Shown: positions 1-9,788, numbered from the stretch's first letter. The stretch: 64,000 nt of DNA from Helicobacter ganmani (GCF_003364315.1 NZ_NXLS01000002.1:124001-188000); one strand, 5' to 3'. Notes: generated from the letters alone by a model not told the origin. Numbers and translations are program-made.

Positions 1-7
1 CTCCTTC
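1..7 (-). promoter_or_regulatory. Ribosome binding site of the next gene (probably petC)
   Basis: Read on the minus strand these bases are GAAGGAG, directly after the petB stop codon. A strong Shine-Dalgarno here implies that another gene of the operon starts just beyond the left edge. In this operon the expected gene is petC (cytochrome c1); that identity is inference because the gene lies outside the window. Confidence 0.6.
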
Positions 8-1234
8 TTAATTCTGTTTGTTTTCAAGTTTGGTTACGATTGGTAAAAACACAAACAATAATGCCAAAAACGCAATTGTAGCGGCAAAACCAATATAAGC
101 ATTCACGCCTGTTGGAGGAAGTTTGCCCCAAATCGTCAAAACAATCATATCTATTACCAAAAGCCAGAAGAAAATCATAAATCCGGGTCGTTTGTGCGCA
201 GGTGCAACTACATCACTGCGGTCTAACCAAGGCAACAACATAAAGACAACATTTGCAATTCCAAATGCCATCAAGCCCAAATCTGCGCTAAAGAAAAAGC
301 CGCGTAAGATTTCATAACTCCACAAGAAATACCACTCGGGGTAAATATGCGGAGGGGTTTTGAGATGGTCAGCAGGGTCAAAGTTAATTGGGTCAAGCGC
401 AAAAGCAAAATGATAACAAGTCAAATAAAATAAAATTGCCAAGAAGAAACTCGCAACAAAGAAATCTTTAGACAAGAACATAGGCCAAAATGGAATAACT
501 TTAGATTCTTTTTTGTTCCCTGCTTTGTATTTCTCTGCTTCTTTTTCAAAGTCTAATTCTTCACCATAAGCGTTATTGACATGTGGAATCCTTAAACTAT
601 AAAAATGCACTGCAATCACAAGCATAATCACAACAGGTAACAACACAACATGCAACATAAAGAATCTTGTCAAAGTTGCGTCTGCTACGATGAAGTTACC
701 GCGAATCCATACGACTAAATCCGCTCCAATTACAGGGATTCCACCAAAAAGATTTGTAATAACTGCTGCCGCCCAATAGCTCATTTGTCCCCAAGGAAGC
801 ATATAACCGCTAAAGGCTTCTGCAGAAAATAAACCAAAAAGAATCATACCTGTAAGCCAAATCATTTCTCTTCCACGTTTGTATGAACCATAATAAATCG
901 CAACAAACATATGAATATAAATAACCAAGAAGCAAACAGACGCACTCACCGCGTGTAAGTGTCTCCACAGCCAACCATACTTCACTTCCTGCATAATTGT
1001 ATAATTTACACTATCAAATGCAAGTTTAGTATCTGGCTTGTAATACATTAACAAAAATAATCCAGAAACCACTAAAAGACTGAATAATACTACCAAAACA
1101 ACACCCATTGCCCAAAGGAAATTGATATTTTTTGGAATCCAATATTCCGTCATTAATACTTTCATCAAAGGTTTTACTGCCAACCTTTGGTCTAACCAAT
1201 CAATAATACCATCTGCTTTATGAATTTGTGCCAT
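8..1234 (-). CDS. petB: Ubiquinol-cytochrome c reductase, cytochrome b subunit
   Basis: Membrane subunit of the bc1 complex; it oxidises (mena)quinol and passes electrons across the membrane through two b haems. The 408-residue protein is full length, with about eight or more hydrophobic helices and the PEWY quinol-site motif in the C-terminal half. Haem ligands are visible as His94/His108 (WLWRHLHA and IYIHMF) and His195/His210. The second pair is 15 residues apart, the spacing of cytochrome b6, although the C-terminal domain is fused as in bc1. It follows petA by 10 bp and is followed by a strong ribosome binding site at the window edge, so petA-petB-petC is the likely operon. Confidence 0.97.
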   Translation of the reverse strand: MAQIHKADGIIDWLDQRLAVKPLMKVLMTEYWIPKNINFLWAMGVVLVVLFSLLVVSGLFLLMYYKPDTKLAFDSVNYTIMQEVKYGWLWRHLHAVSASVCFLVIYIHMFVAIYYGSYKRGREMIWLTGMILFGLFSAEAFSGYMLPWGQMSYWAAAVITNLFGGIPVIGADLVVWIRGNFIVADATLTRFFMLHVVLLPVVIMLVIAVHFYSLRIPHVNNAYGEELDFEKEAEKYKAGNKKESKVIPFWPMFLSKDFFVASFFLAILFYLTCYHFAFALDPINFDPADHLKTPPHIYPEWYFLWSYEILRGFFFSADLGLMAFGIANVVFMLLPWLDRSDVVAPAHKRPGFMIFFWLLVIDMIVLTIWGKLPPTGVNAYIGFAATIAFLALLFVFLPIVTKLENKQN

Positions 1235-1244
1235 ACATTACTCC

Positions 1245-1748
1245 TTATGCCTTACCTACGAGCTTCAAGTATTCAGGACCTTCTTCGCCAAGCACCAATT
1301 TATCACCTTCAATCTTGAAAGGCGGAATCGCCATTGGAGTTGGAGGAGGACCAAATACATTTCTACCGCAAGCATCAAATCGCCCGCCGTGGCAAGCACA
1401 ATGAAATTCTGTGGATTTAGAATCATACGATGGAATACAGCCTAAATGGGTGCAGATTTGGATACCTAAACTATAATCTGCATTGCCCACAACCACATCT
1501 CTTTCTTCACATTTTTTCATTTCTGCAGTTTTTTTGATAACATAAACAGGTGTGCCTCTATACTCTACTTGTCTATATTCACCCTCTTGCATACTGCTTA
1601 AATCAATAGTTGTGAAACCAGCCGAAACAACACTTGGCAATGGGTCCCAAGAAGATTTCATTGCAACCAACGATGCGCCAACACCAACAGCTGCAATCCC
1701 TCCTAGAGCCATACCAAGGAAATCTCTACGATTGACATTCTCTGCCAT
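1245..1748 (-). CDS. petA: Ubiquinol-cytochrome c reductase, Rieske iron-sulfur subunit
   Basis: Carries the 2Fe-2S cluster that takes the first electron from quinol in the bc1 complex. Box 1 CTHLGC (residues 99-104) and box 2 CACHGG (117-122) provide ligands Cys99, His101, Cys117 and His120, and Cys104-Cys119 can form the stabilising disulfide. The N-terminus has a twin-arginine motif, NRRDFLG, before a hydrophobic anchor at residues 11-30, so export by the Tat system is expected. At 167 residues it has the usual size. It is the first gene of the pet operon; upstream lies a gene-free stretch holding a repeat element. Confidence 0.97.
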   Translation of the reverse strand: MAENVNRRDFLGMALGGIAAVGVGASLVAMKSSWDPLPSVVSAGFTTIDLSSMQEGEYRQVEYRGTPVYVIKKTAEMKKCEERDVVVGNADYSLGIQICTHLGCIPSYDSKSTEFHCACHGGRFDACGRNVFGPPPTPMAIPPFKIEGDKLVLGEEGPEYLKLVGKA

Positions 1749-1952
1749 CTATTTCCTCCTCTATGAAAACAATTCTTAATTTTTTCGTTAAGAAACTTTG
1801 TATTTTATCAAAAGAAAGCTTTATTTTTAAAAAACCTTGCGAAATTCCACACGAAAAACTTCAAAATGTTTCAAATGTTCAAAAATATTATGGAATCTCG
1901 CTGATAAAGTTTGTAAATCTCGTAATGAAGAGCGGGAAATGCTTTAATTTTT

Positions 1953-2079
1953 CGTCCTTGCAAGCGCAAGCGAAGTAATCTATAATCTCACATATCATAA
2001 GGTTTTGCAATAGAATTTCTTAAGAGGGATTCCACATTATAGATTGCCACGACTTGATAAATCAAGTCTCGCAATGACG
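1953..2079. repeat. Short inverted-repeat element, copy A
   Basis: The left end CGTCCTTGC (1953-1961) is the inverted partner of GCAATGACG (2071-2079) with one mismatch. Both halves carry the subsequence AATCTATAAT or its complement. The right half folds as a perfect 8-bp hairpin, GACTTGAT-AA-ATCAAGTC (2051-2068), inside an outer ATTGC/GCAAT pair. The element occupies the 402-bp gap between petA and the lipoprotein gene; the rest of that gap (1749-1952) shows nothing I recognise. Same family as the copies near 9.8, 12.5, 36.0 and 49.0 kb. Confidence 0.65.
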
Positions 2080-2090
2080 CAGTGGAAAAT

Positions 2091-2123
2091 GTCATTGAGA
2101 GGAATGGAATGACAAAGCAATCC
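2091..2123. repeat. Short inverted-repeat element, partial copy beside A
   Basis: GTCATTGAGAGG, then GAATGACAAAGCAATCC, is one end unit of the same repeat family (GTCATTGCGAG, spacer, AAGCAATCC). It lies 27 bp from the stop codon of the lipoprotein gene. It looks like a solitary half copy next to copy A. Confidence 0.5.
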
Positions 2124-2150
2124 GAATAAAAGAATCCATTAAAGGGTAAA

Positions 2151-2675
2151 TTAATCCTCTAAAAGTTCCACATAAATCTTTTTGCCATCATCTGTGTATC
2201 TTGCGCTATAAGCCACCTCTCGTGTTGCTTTCCCTCCATCAAATATGGGACACTTAAGCATACCTTTGATATATTCTTGTTTCATTTCTTGAGGCATTTC
2301 TGGATACTCTATTTCCAATGTTGCAGAACAATAAGAACTTTTACTTTGTTTGCTAACTTCTGTTGTCATAAAATCAACTAATGAAATACGGGAGGCTTTG
2401 TGAGAGTAATCTTTCAAATCAAGAACTGGCTTCAAAACATCTACAAAGCCTAGCTCCGTTACCATATCTATTTTTTCAAAAGTTAAATTTTCCATTGCCA
2501 TTGCCATTAAAGTCTCTTTTGTAAAACCATTTTCAACAAAAAACCACTTGTCTCTAAGCAAAATCTCTTTCACAGAATCAACCACCGTTTCATCATTGCA
2601 TTTTGGTGCACTATCTAAACACCCGCTTAACATTACTCCACAAGCACAAATAAACACAAACCTAATCTTTATCAT
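2151..2675 (-). CDS. Putative lipoprotein of unknown function
   Basis: I do not recognise the family. From the ATG at 2675 the protein is about 174 residues and begins with a lipoprotein signal, MIKIRFVFICACG, followed by the lipobox LSGC, so lipid attachment at that Cys and an envelope location are expected. A longer reading from a TTG at 2717 would put an unlikely segment before the signal and is not preferred. The mature part is mixed helical/polar with a few cysteines (CSATLEIE, LKCPIF) and no recognised domain. It stands alone, with repeat elements downstream and a 300-bp gap to ychF upstream. Confidence 0.7.
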   Translation of the reverse strand: MIKIRFVFICACGVMLSGCLDSAPKCNDETVVDSVKEILLRDKWFFVENGFTKETLMAMAMENLTFEKIDMVTELGFVDVLKPVLDLKDYSHKASRISLVDFMTTEVSKQSKSSYCSATLEIEYPEMPQEMKQEYIKGMLKCPIFDGGKATREVAYSARYTDDGKKIYVELLED

Positions 2676-2977
2676 ATTGTTATGCTTGGTTTTAAATTTG
2701 ATGAAGCAATAGAGCAAAGCAAGAAAAACTACGAATCCTTTTGGATTCAGATAATAACATAAAAGATGAAATTGAAAGATTTAGATAGAAAAAAGGAGAA
2801 AAAATAACTTGAGTTTATATTATTCAAAAATCCAAATTTCAAAACAAAAGCACTAAATCTTTATGATTCTAAGTGCTTATCTGTAAAATGCTATTTTTAA
2901 GCTATTAATCACAAGAATTAAACACATTAAACGAGTCAATTAAGATTACTTATATATTCAATATTACCCCTAAAAAC

Positions 2978-4084
2978 CTACACATTAAACCTAAAGTGCA
3001 TTACATCGCCATCTTGCACGACATAGTCCTTGCCCTCGACACGCATTGCACCCGCTTCTTTAGATTTTGCCTCACCACCATATCGGATAAAATCCTCATA
3101 GGCAATCACTTCTGCGCGAATAAAGCCTTTTTCAAAATCTTTATGAATCACGCCAGCAGCCACAGGTGCTTTGTCTCCTTGATGAATCGTCCAAGCGCGC
3201 ACTTCTTTTACCCCAGCAGTAAAGTAGCTGATTAATCCTAATTTGTGGAATCCCAAACGAATAATAGTGTCCAACCCACTCTCACAAACGCCTAATTCTT
3301 TAAGAAACTCTACTTGTTCCTCCTCACTCAAGCTCACTAATTCTTCCTCAATCTTGGAACAAAGCTTAATCACCTCTGCACCCTGCTCTTTAGCGTAACC
3401 TTTTAATTGCACCACAAAGTCATTATCGGATTCCAACCCCTCTTCATCTACATTTGCACCATAAATGATTTCTTTGTTTGTCAAGAATCGCAACTCTCTA
3501 TCTAAAAGCAAAAACCATTCATTCTCTTTTTCTTGAAATGTCCGCACAGGCGCACCACTCTCAATATGCGCTAAAAGCAAACTCGCAACCTCTAGCTGCG
3601 CCTTTGCTTCTTTGTCTGTTCCGCTTTTTGCGCTTCTAGCAAGTCTTTCTACGCGCTTTTGTAGGGTTTGCATATCGGCAATCAATAATTCTGTCTCAAT
3701 AATTTCCACATCACGCAAAGGTTCAATGCTTCCCTCTACATGCGTAATGTTGGAATCCTCAAAACAACGCACAATATGCAAAATCACCTCTGTTTCTTTA
3801 ATGTTTGCCAAAAACTGATTCCCTAAGCCCTCTCCCTTGCTTGCTCCCTTGACAAGCCCCGCAATATCTACAAATTCCACCACAGAATGTTGAATCTTTT
3901 GCGGATTGACAATCTTAGCCAACTCCAAAAGTCGCGTATCAGGCACAGGCACGATTGCCTTATTTGGCTCAATCGTGCAAAAGGGATAATTCGCAGATTG
4001 GGCATTTTGTGTTTTGGTCAGCGCATTAAAAGTTGTGGATTTACCTACATTTGGAAGTCCTACGATTCCGATTGATAGCCCCAT
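2978..4084 (-). CDS. ychF: Redox-regulated ATPase/GTPase YchF
   Basis: Universally conserved Obg-family P-loop protein (OLA1/YchF) that binds ribosomes and prefers ATP. The P-loop GLPNVGKST is at residues 9-17, the switch region [16 protein letters not shown] at about 73-88, and a TGS domain forms the last 80 residues (ending with the typical [18 protein letters not shown]). Length 368 is normal. It starts 10 bp after pepA and is probably cotranscribed with it. Confidence 0.97.
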   Translation of the reverse strand: MGLSIGIVGLPNVGKSTTFNALTKTQNAQSANYPFCTIEPNKAIVPVPDTRLLELAKIVNPQKIQHSVVEFVDIAGLVKGASKGEGLGNQFLANIKETEVILHIVRCFEDSNITHVEGSIEPLRDVEIIETELLIADMQTLQKRVERLARSAKSGTDKEAKAQLEVASLLLAHIESGAPVRTFQEKENEWFLLLDRELRFLTNKEIIYGANVDEEGLESDNDFVVQLKGYAKEQGAEVIKLCSKIEEELVSLSEEEQVEFLKELGVCESGLDTIIRLGFHKLGLISYFTAGVKEVRAWTIHQGDKAPVAAGVIHKDFEKGFIRAEVIAYEDFIRYGGEAKSKEAGAMRVEGKDYVVQDGDVMHFRFNV

Positions 4085-4094
4085 AAAATTTCCT

Positions 4095-5519
4095 TTATTT
4101 TGTCTGATTTAGGATAAACTGCACAACTGCACGAATCCCTGCGCCGCTTGCCCCAAAGGGATTCACTCCCCAAGCCTTTTCCACATAAGCAGGTCCAGCA
4201 ATATCCAAATGCAACCATTTTTGCGTTAGAGATTCCGCTACAAACTCGCCCAAAAACATTCCCGCACTAATTGCACTTCCATAGCGACTAGAGGGAATAT
4301 TGCACAAGTCTGCTACTTCGGAATTAAACAGCTTCCTTAAATAAGGATTAAAAGGTAGGATTCCGCTTAGCTCTCCTGCCTCAAAGGCTGCTTTGGCAAA
4401 GCTTTCTTTTAACTTTTGATTGTATCCCATAATTCCTGTGCTATAATCTCCCAAAGCCACGACACAAGCCCCTGTAAGTGTAGCTAAATCAATCAAAAAA
4501 TCCGGCTTTAAATCACTTGCAAAGCTTAAGCAATCCGCCAACACCAAACGCCCCTCTGCATCAGTATTGCGCACTTCAATGCTCTTTTGATTCCGCGCAA
4601 TTAAAATATCATCAGGCTTATATGCATTTCCGCCAATCATATTTTCAGCCAATCCTAAGATTCCATGCACTTCAGCTTGCACGCCTAGTTTTGCCACAGA
4701 TTCCAAAATCCCAATCACCGCGCACGCACCGCTTTTATCTGATTTCATTGTCGTCATATAATCACCCGGCTTTAAACTAAGCCCACCGGAATCGTAAGTT
4801 AAACCCTTGCCAACTAGCACGATTTTAGGCAGATTTTTGCCTTTTGCCACTTTGGGTTTATAACTCAAATGCACAAGATAGGGCTTGTTTGCACTTGCCT
4901 TTGCCACTGCCAAAAATGCACCCATTTTTTCTTTCTCTAAAAATTTCTCATCATACACCTTGCACTCTATGCCACATTCTTTTGCGATTCTTTGCGCAAA
5001 GTCCGCGACATACTTTGGCGTTGCAATCATTGGTGGAGTATTAATCAACTCACGCACTTGATTGATACTCTCACTCAAAATTTGGGATTCTTTGATGATT
5101 TGTGCAAGTATCTTTTGTTCTAACTTCGTAGAGCTTAAATAGATTTCTTGAAGATTGTTTTCACCCTTTTTGCTTTTAAAAGCATCAAACACATAAGAAC
5201 CAAGCAAAACTCCCTCACAAACCTCTTTTGCCTCTTGTTGTGATTCTACCACAAGTGAAGCAGACTTTATCCGCAACTTTTTAATGCTTGCCAATGCATT
5301 GGCAAGCGCATCGCGTATGGCATTTGGAAAGGGATAATTATAGCTCTCAATTCCTACAAAAAATTTCTTGCTTGCTACCAAAAAGCAGCAACCCTCTCCT
5401 TTGTAATTTTGAATCTCTAGTGCGTCCTTTTCGGCTTTAGTTAAGGCTTTTGGTAATTTTTTATCGCGCAAAAGGACGATTTCTAGTTCCGCTTGTTTTT
5501 TAAGATTTAAGATTTTCAT
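4095..5519 (-). CDS. pepA: Leucyl aminopeptidase (M17 family)
   Basis: Cytosolic two-metal aminopeptidase that releases N-terminal amino acids from peptides. The signature NTDAEGRL is at residues 318-325, with metal or catalytic positions visible as Lys238, Asp243, Lys250, Asp261, Asp320, Glu322 and Arg324. The 474-residue length is typical. The ATG is one base from the dedA stop codon, so dedA-pepA-ychF form a tight operon. Confidence 0.97.
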   Translation of the reverse strand: MKILNLKKQAELEIVLLRDKKLPKALTKAEKDALEIQNYKGEGCCFLVASKKFFVGIESYNYPFPNAIRDALANALASIKKLRIKSASLVVESQQEAKEVCEGVLLGSYVFDAFKSKKGENNLQEIYLSSTKLEQKILAQIIKESQILSESINQVRELINTPPMIATPKYVADFAQRIAKECGIECKVYDEKFLEKEKMGAFLAVAKASANKPYLVHLSYKPKVAKGKNLPKIVLVGKGLTYDSGGLSLKPGDYMTTMKSDKSGACAVIGILESVAKLGVQAEVHGILGLAENMIGGNAYKPDDILIARNQKSIEVRNTDAEGRLVLADCLSFASDLKPDFLIDLATLTGACVVALGDYSTGIMGYNQKLKESFAKAAFEAGELSGILPFNPYLRKLFNSEVADLCNIPSSRYGSAISAGMFLGEFVAESLTQKWLHLDIAGPAYVEKAWGVNPFGASGAGIRAVVQFILNQTK

Positions 5520-5520
5520 T

Positions 5521-6105
5521 TTACTTTCCTGTCATTTTTTGTTCAGCTTTTGCTGTGGCTTTGTGCATATAATAATAGATTCCACCACCCAAAATTAACG
5601 CAAATGGAATCGCAATATAATAATGCTCCTTAGCATAATGCACGATTTGAAGTAATTGTTCGCCAAAGAAATAGGCTAGCAAAATTGTAATTGCCGCCCA
5701 AACAAGCGCACTGATGAGATTAATAAAAGCAAAAGTTTTCGCGCTATATCGTGTAACGCCAATACTCATTGGAATCACCGTGCGCATACCATACAAGTAT
5801 CTTTGGGCAAAGATAATGGGCCAGCCATATCGTTGCAATAGCAAATGTGCTAAGGCAAATTTACGCCTTTGGGTTTTGAGTTTTTTGTAAATGAATTGCT
5901 TATTGTAGCGTCCAATATAGAAATAAACTTGGTCTCCCACAAATCCACCCAATCCTGCTACAATAATTGCAATAGAAATCGTCATATGCCCTGTATGACA
6001 CATAATTCCAGCCATAATCAATCCAAGCTCACCCTCTAAAGTGCTCCAAATAAACAAAATAATATAGCCGTATTCTTGCAGCCATTGTGTAAATAATTCT
6101 TCCAT
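5521..6105 (-). CDS. DedA family membrane protein
   Basis: Member of the DedA/VTT (SNARE-associated) family, polytopic inner-membrane proteins linked to lipid carrier recycling and membrane homeostasis. The family pattern is visible: an N-terminal amphipathic segment, the acidic stretch STLEGELGLI, then GFVGDQVYFYIGRY and a C-terminal RYLYGMRTVIPMSIGVTRY (the conserved F/Y-x3-R-x2-P type motif). I place the start at the ATG at 6105 (MEELFTQW, 194 residues); a longer frame reaches 6195 but adds a non-conserved basic segment. A second DedA gene lies at 48383. Confidence 0.88.
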   Translation of the reverse strand: MEELFTQWLQEYGYIILFIWSTLEGELGLIMAGIMCHTGHMTISIAIIVAGLGGFVGDQVYFYIGRYNKQFIYKKLKTQRRKFALAHLLLQRYGWPIIFAQRYLYGMRTVIPMSIGVTRYSAKTFAFINLISALVWAAITILLAYFFGEQLLQIVHYAKEHYYIAIPFALILGGGIYYYMHKATAKAEQKMTGK

Positions 6106-6238
6106 TTGCAAGTTTCTTTTAATAGATTTTATTAAGATTAAGAAGCGGATTTTAACAAAAATTTGCTTAACATTTTCTCTACATTTGCACAACACAAAAG
6201 TTTGCTCAATGCAAAAACTACTTTTGCAAATTAAGCTA

Positions 6239-7024
6239 CTAAGATAACGAACGAGCAGTAAATAATGTGCCCTTGCTATGCTTAGAATGAAGCAAAAAAT
6301 CTTTTAAAATATTCAAATCTTTGCCACTAGAGAGGAACATTTCGCGCCCATTTTCTAGCAAAAACTGCGCCGCTTTTAGTTTCGTTACGATTCCACCTGT
6401 GGCAAAGGCATTGTTGGGTGTCGCCTCTGCTTGCAATTCCGCTTGCGAAATTTCTGTTACGATTTTGCGTATTTTTGCGTTGGGATTCTCTTTGGGGTTT
6501 TCTTCGTAATATCCGTCAATATCGCTTAGAATCGCCAAAAGCGAAGCATCAAAAAAATGTGTAACATAAGCAGAGAGTTGGTCGTTATCACCAAAACCCA
6601 AAAACATCAACTCGCCTGTTGTGGTTACATCGTTTTCGTTAATAATTGGCAAAACCTTGTTTTTTAGCAACACCTCCATTGTGTTGCGCGCATTTTGAGT
6701 GCGTTTCCTAGAATCCAAATCATAACCCGAAAACAAAACTTGCGCACTCAAGATTCCATAAGGCTGCAAGGCTTTGGCATAAATTTGCATTAAAAGCGGT
6801 TGTCCAATCGCCGCTAAGGCTTGTTTGTTTGCCAAAATCTTTTTGTCCAATTCTAGCGCAGTGAAGCCCGAAGCTACCGCTCCTGAAGAGACTAAAATCA
6901 CTTCATAAGTTGCACTCAACTCGCTAATTAATTGCGCTAATGCCTCTATGCGCACGAGATTCACCTTTTGATTCTCTACCAAAATCGCACTACCCACCTT
7001 AATCACAATTCTATTTTTGCGCAT
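6239..7024 (-). CDS. proB: Glutamate 5-kinase
   Basis: Phosphorylates glutamate for proline synthesis. An amino-acid-kinase fold is clear: [10 protein letters not shown] at the N-terminus, [34 protein letters not shown] and the glycine-rich [12 protein letters not shown] loop. At 261 residues it lacks the C-terminal PUA domain of the longer enterobacterial enzyme. The ATG at 7024 follows an AAGGA site, and the gene overlaps the end of obgE by 14 bases, so both are translated from one message. proA is not in the window. Confidence 0.93.
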   Translation of the reverse strand: MRKNRIVIKVGSAILVENQKVNLVRIEALAQLISELSATYEVILVSSGAVASGFTALELDKKILANKQALAAIGQPLLMQIYAKALQPYGILSAQVLFSGYDLDSRKRTQNARNTMEVLLKNKVLPIINENDVTTTGELMFLGFGDNDQLSAYVTHFFDASLLAILSDIDGYYEENPKENPNAKIRKIVTEISQAELQAEATPNNAFATGGIVTKLKAAQFLLENGREMFLSSGKDLNILKDFLLHSKHSKGTLFTARSLS

Positions 7025-8111
7025 CAAAGTCCTTTAAACAAGAATATAAAAGGAATCGCAAGGATTCTAAATTTTCTCCACTGACACTTGAAACACCAAG
7101 CGCAAAAAAGGGCATACTCCAATCATAATCTTTGCCAAAATCTTGTTTGTCCTTTTGTGTAAAAAGACCGCTAGATTCTCTTTGTGTTAATTGGAATTGA
7201 AAGGCATTCAAGAATTTTGCGATTTCTTCTTGAACATTCTGCGATTCCGCATTTTGTTGCACATCAAGCTTAGAAAACATAATGCCAAAAGGGCGACGAG
7301 AGAGTTCTGTGCTAAAATGTTCTAACTCCGCCCTTAATGCCCCAAACTGCTCTTGCAATGTGCGATAATTTGCTAAATCTAGCACAAAAAGCAAGAATCG
7401 TGTGCGCTCAATGTGGCGCAAAAACTCTAATCCCAAGCCTTTTCCCTCACTTGCTCCCCCAATGATTCCGGGAATATCTGCAATCACAAAGGATTGATAC
7501 TCTCCGACATTGACAATTCCAAGTTTTGGAATCAGCGTTGTAAATTCATAATTCGCAATTTCGGGCTTTGCGTTAGATAACACAGACACAAGTGTGGATT
7601 TTCCGACATTTGGAAAACCTACAAGTCCGACATCGGCAATCAATTTCAATTCCAAGCGGATTTGCTTTGCAATGCCTACAAGCCCCTTTTGCGCGTAAGT
7701 TGGGCGTTGATTTGTGGCACTTTTAAAATGCACATTGCCTAAGCCACCTTTGCCACCCTCCAAAAATAGAATCTTTTGGGATTCCTCTACCAAATCTAGC
7801 AAAAGCTCTCCGCTTTGACTATCAAAAACTTGCGTTCCGGGCGGGACAATAATCACTAAATCCTCACCCTTTTTGCCATATTTATTGCGTCCTTCTCCGG
7901 GCTTTCCATTTTGAGCCTTGAAAGTCTTATGTCCTCTAAAATGCGAAAGCGTATCAGTATTTCTATCCACTTGAAAATACACATTCCCGCCCTTGCCGCC
8001 ATCGCCCCCGTCAGGTCCTCCATTTAGCACATATTTTTCTCTGCGAAACGAAACAGCACCCTCGCCACCTTTGCCGGAAGACACAAAGATTTCAACGCTA
8101 TCAACAAACAT
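7011..8111 (-). CDS. obgE: GTPase Obg
   Basis: Ribosome-assembly GTPase. Residues 1-155 form the glycine-rich OBG fold ([15 protein letters not shown] and [12 protein letters not shown]), followed by a G domain with P-loop GFPNVGKST at about residues 165-173, the [16 protein letters not shown] switch and FSKLD (G4). The ATG at 8111 (MFVDSVEIF) is chosen over a TTG three bases upstream. The usual order rplU-rpmA-obgE is kept, followed here by proB. Confidence 0.97.
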   Translation of the reverse strand: MFVDSVEIFVSSGKGGEGAVSFRREKYVLNGGPDGGDGGKGGNVYFQVDRNTDTLSHFRGHKTFKAQNGKPGEGRNKYGKKGEDLVIIVPPGTQVFDSQSGELLLDLVEESQKILFLEGGKGGLGNVHFKSATNQRPTYAQKGLVGIAKQIRLELKLIADVGLVGFPNVGKSTLVSVLSNAKPEIANYEFTTLIPKLGIVNVGEYQSFVIADIPGIIGGASEGKGLGLEFLRHIERTRFLLFVLDLANYRTLQEQFGALRAELEHFSTELSRRPFGIMFSKLDVQQNAESQNVQEEIAKFLNAFQFQLTQRESSGLFTQKDKQDFGKDYDWSMPFFALGVSSVSGENLESLRFLLYSCLKDFDAQK

Positions 8112-8256
8112 CAAATAACCTTAAAAGTTTAGCTCTAGGATTCCACTACGAATTATGATTTGAATACCAAAATTAAAGATTAATATTAAAATCAAAACCC
8201 AAAAAACTATTTAATAAATTAGGCGGAATCCCGAGCGGAATCCCGCTAAAGAAGCT

Positions 8257-8514
8257 TTAAGAAGCTGGGATAATAGAGACTTTTTTGCGCTCTCTATCTT
8301 TTCTTTCAAAAGAAACAATCCCATCAATTAATGCAAAAATTGTATGGTCTTTGCCCATTCCCACATTATTTCCGGGATGCACTTTTGTGCCTCTTTGACG
8401 GATAATAATATTGCCCGCACGAACAAACTGCCCACCAAACTTTTTAACACCTAAGCGGCGTCCCGCAGAATCGCGGTTATTCTGGGTGCTACCCTGACCT
8501 TTCTTGTGTGCCAT
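8257..8514 (-). CDS. rpmA: 50S ribosomal protein L27
   Basis: Large-subunit protein whose N-terminal arm reaches the peptidyl transferase centre. It starts [16 protein letters not shown] and has the family signature of the [15 protein letters not shown] type; 85 residues. It lies 18 bp after rplU. Downstream, in the 142-bp gap to obgE, the sequence GCGGAATCCCG occurs twice and can pair with itself, a possible weak terminator. Confidence 0.98.
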   Translation of the reverse strand: MAHKKGQGSTQNNRDSAGRRLGVKKFGGQFVRAGNIIIRQRGTKVHPGNNVGMGKDHTIFALIDGIVSFERKDRERKKVSIIPAS

Positions 8515-8532
8515 TTCAACTCCTTAACAATC

Positions 8533-8844
8533 TTAAGCCGCGATTTTTACCACGCGCACACGCGTAAAATCTCGTCTAAAGCCTCGTTTTGTTTTGCTAT
8601 CTTTTCTGCGTCTTTTCTTAAAAGTGATGACCTTTTTACCTCTGCCCTCATTGATGACTTCTAGCTCCACTTTCGCGCCGCTTACATAAGGCGCACCAAG
8701 CTTAATGTCTCCGCCATCGCAGATTGCTAAAACTTCGCTCACTTCAACTTTTGACTTTGGCTCAAGGTTTAAACAATCTAGCAAAATAACATCGCCTTCT
8801 TGCACCTTGTATTGTTTGCCTCCATTCGCAATAATTGCATACAT
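8533..8844 (-). CDS. rplU: 50S ribosomal protein L21
   Basis: Large-subunit 23S rRNA-binding protein, 103 residues, starting [18 protein letters not shown] and containing the conserved [14 protein letters not shown] rRNA-binding stretch. It is the first gene of the rplU-rpmA-obgE-proB run. Confidence 0.98.
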   Translation of the reverse strand: MYAIIANGGKQYKVQEGDVILLDCLNLEPKSKVEVSEVLAICDGGDIKLGAPYVSGAKVELEVINEGRGKKVITFKKRRRKDSKTKRGFRRDFTRVRVVKIAA

Positions 8845-8954
8845 TATACAATTCCTTAAAATTTGAAGTTCTTTTTATTAAAGCTAATAAAAGTCGGGAT
8901 TCTATCTAAAATTTCATTAAGATTACTTGAAAGAGATAAAGGGATTCTATCTTT

Positions 8955-9170
8955 CTATCTTTCGTTTATTTGCGGGAGGGTGCGGGGGTCAATGGATTTA
9001 ATGAGTGATTGTATCTCTTCATTATACATCTCTTGCGTGTAGATTCGCTCTCGCATTTTAAATCTTGCTTCAATAATATTAAAAAGCTCGGGCTTGGTGT
9101 ATTTCCACCGCTGCAAAGTGCGCGTGGTAATGCGTAGGATTCTAGCCTTATCTTGTTGTGTGTATTTCAT
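8955..9170 (-). CDS. Small helix-turn-helix protein
   Basis: A 71-residue basic protein with a plausible helix-turn-helix in its first half (DKARILRITTRTLQRWKYT). The Arg-rich second half may be a dimerisation or tail region. The ATG follows an AAGGA ribosome binding site. It is divergent from the broken gene at 9357, and the shared 186-bp interval contains two AATATT-centred palindromes. It is probably a small regulator of phage or accessory origin; the family is not recognised and the function is inference. Confidence 0.6.
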   Translation of the reverse strand: MKYTQQDKARILRITTRTLQRWKYTKPELFNIIEARFKMRERIYTQEMYNEEIQSLIKSIDPRTLPQINER

Positions 9171-9262
9171 TAAGATTCCTTAATCTACATTTAATGCTTG
9201 ATTTACTGCTATTCTTTGTATTTCTAGGGCGAATTAAATAAAGCTTTCTCTTGATTTCAAAT

Positions 9263-9319
9263 TACGATAATATTTCGTATATAAATTAATAATTTAAGAA
9301 AATATGCCGTAATATTGCG
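9263..9319. promoter_or_regulatory. Pair of AATATT-centred palindromes, possible operators
   Basis: TACGATAATATTTCGTA (9263-9279) has 5-bp inverted arms, and CGTAATATTGCG (9308-9319) is a second near-palindrome with the same centre. Both lie between two divergent genes, one of which encodes a helix-turn-helix protein. Use as operators by that protein is inference. Confidence 0.35.
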
Positions 9320-9356
9320 ATTGTAAATTTTAAATTTCGCCCAATAAGGAGCAGTA

Positions 9357-9742
9357 ATGAAATATTGGATATGTGTATGCAAGAAATATGATGAGGATTG
9401 GCAGGAGGAATATAATGCAGAGTGGGAATGGTGGAAAAATGGCGAGGATGGCGATAGAGTACTATGCTATCAAACTTCAGCGCATAGATTCACGGCAGAA
9501 CTTGAGGTAAGCGAGAAATTTGAGGCAAATAGCAAAAATGAAGCTTGCATTTAAGCGCAAAACTAGAGTGCCTTTAGATAACATTAACACAAGATAAGCA
9601 TTATCAGCGGATTTTTGATTTTAACGCCGATAAATATTCGCCTTTTACTGCGAATAAAAGCAATTTATTCTATGGGACATTTTTCACCACGACAAAAGAA
9701 CAATTTGAATATATTTGCTCATTAGCACAATGCAATGAATAA
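9357..9742 (+). pseudogene. Frameshifted gene, possibly an EVE/PUA-like protein
   Basis: A good AAGGAG site precedes the ATG. The first frame gives 65 residues (MKYWICVCKK..., then GDRVLCYQTSAHRFTAELEVSEKFE). Coding character continues in a second frame from about 9538 (KLAFKRKTRVPLDNI) and in a third from about 9581 (TLTQDKHYQRIFDFNADKYSPF, ending EYICSLAQCNE at 9742). The joined product would be about 125 residues. The opening MKYWICV and the GDRVL.YQT segment recall EVE/PUA-like nucleic-acid-binding proteins; that family call is tentative. Two frameshifts point to a decayed gene, unless they are sequencing errors. Confidence 0.55.
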
Positions 9743-9788
9743 TTTTTTCTCTACCATTGCAAAATTTGCTTAGTAGAGATTCTAAAAT

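Noticed and set aside
1763-1978. Plus-strand open frame of 71 residues between petA and the lipoprotein gene
   Set aside because: It starts at the petA 5' end, has no ribosome binding site or recognisable protein pattern, and ends inside the repeat element.
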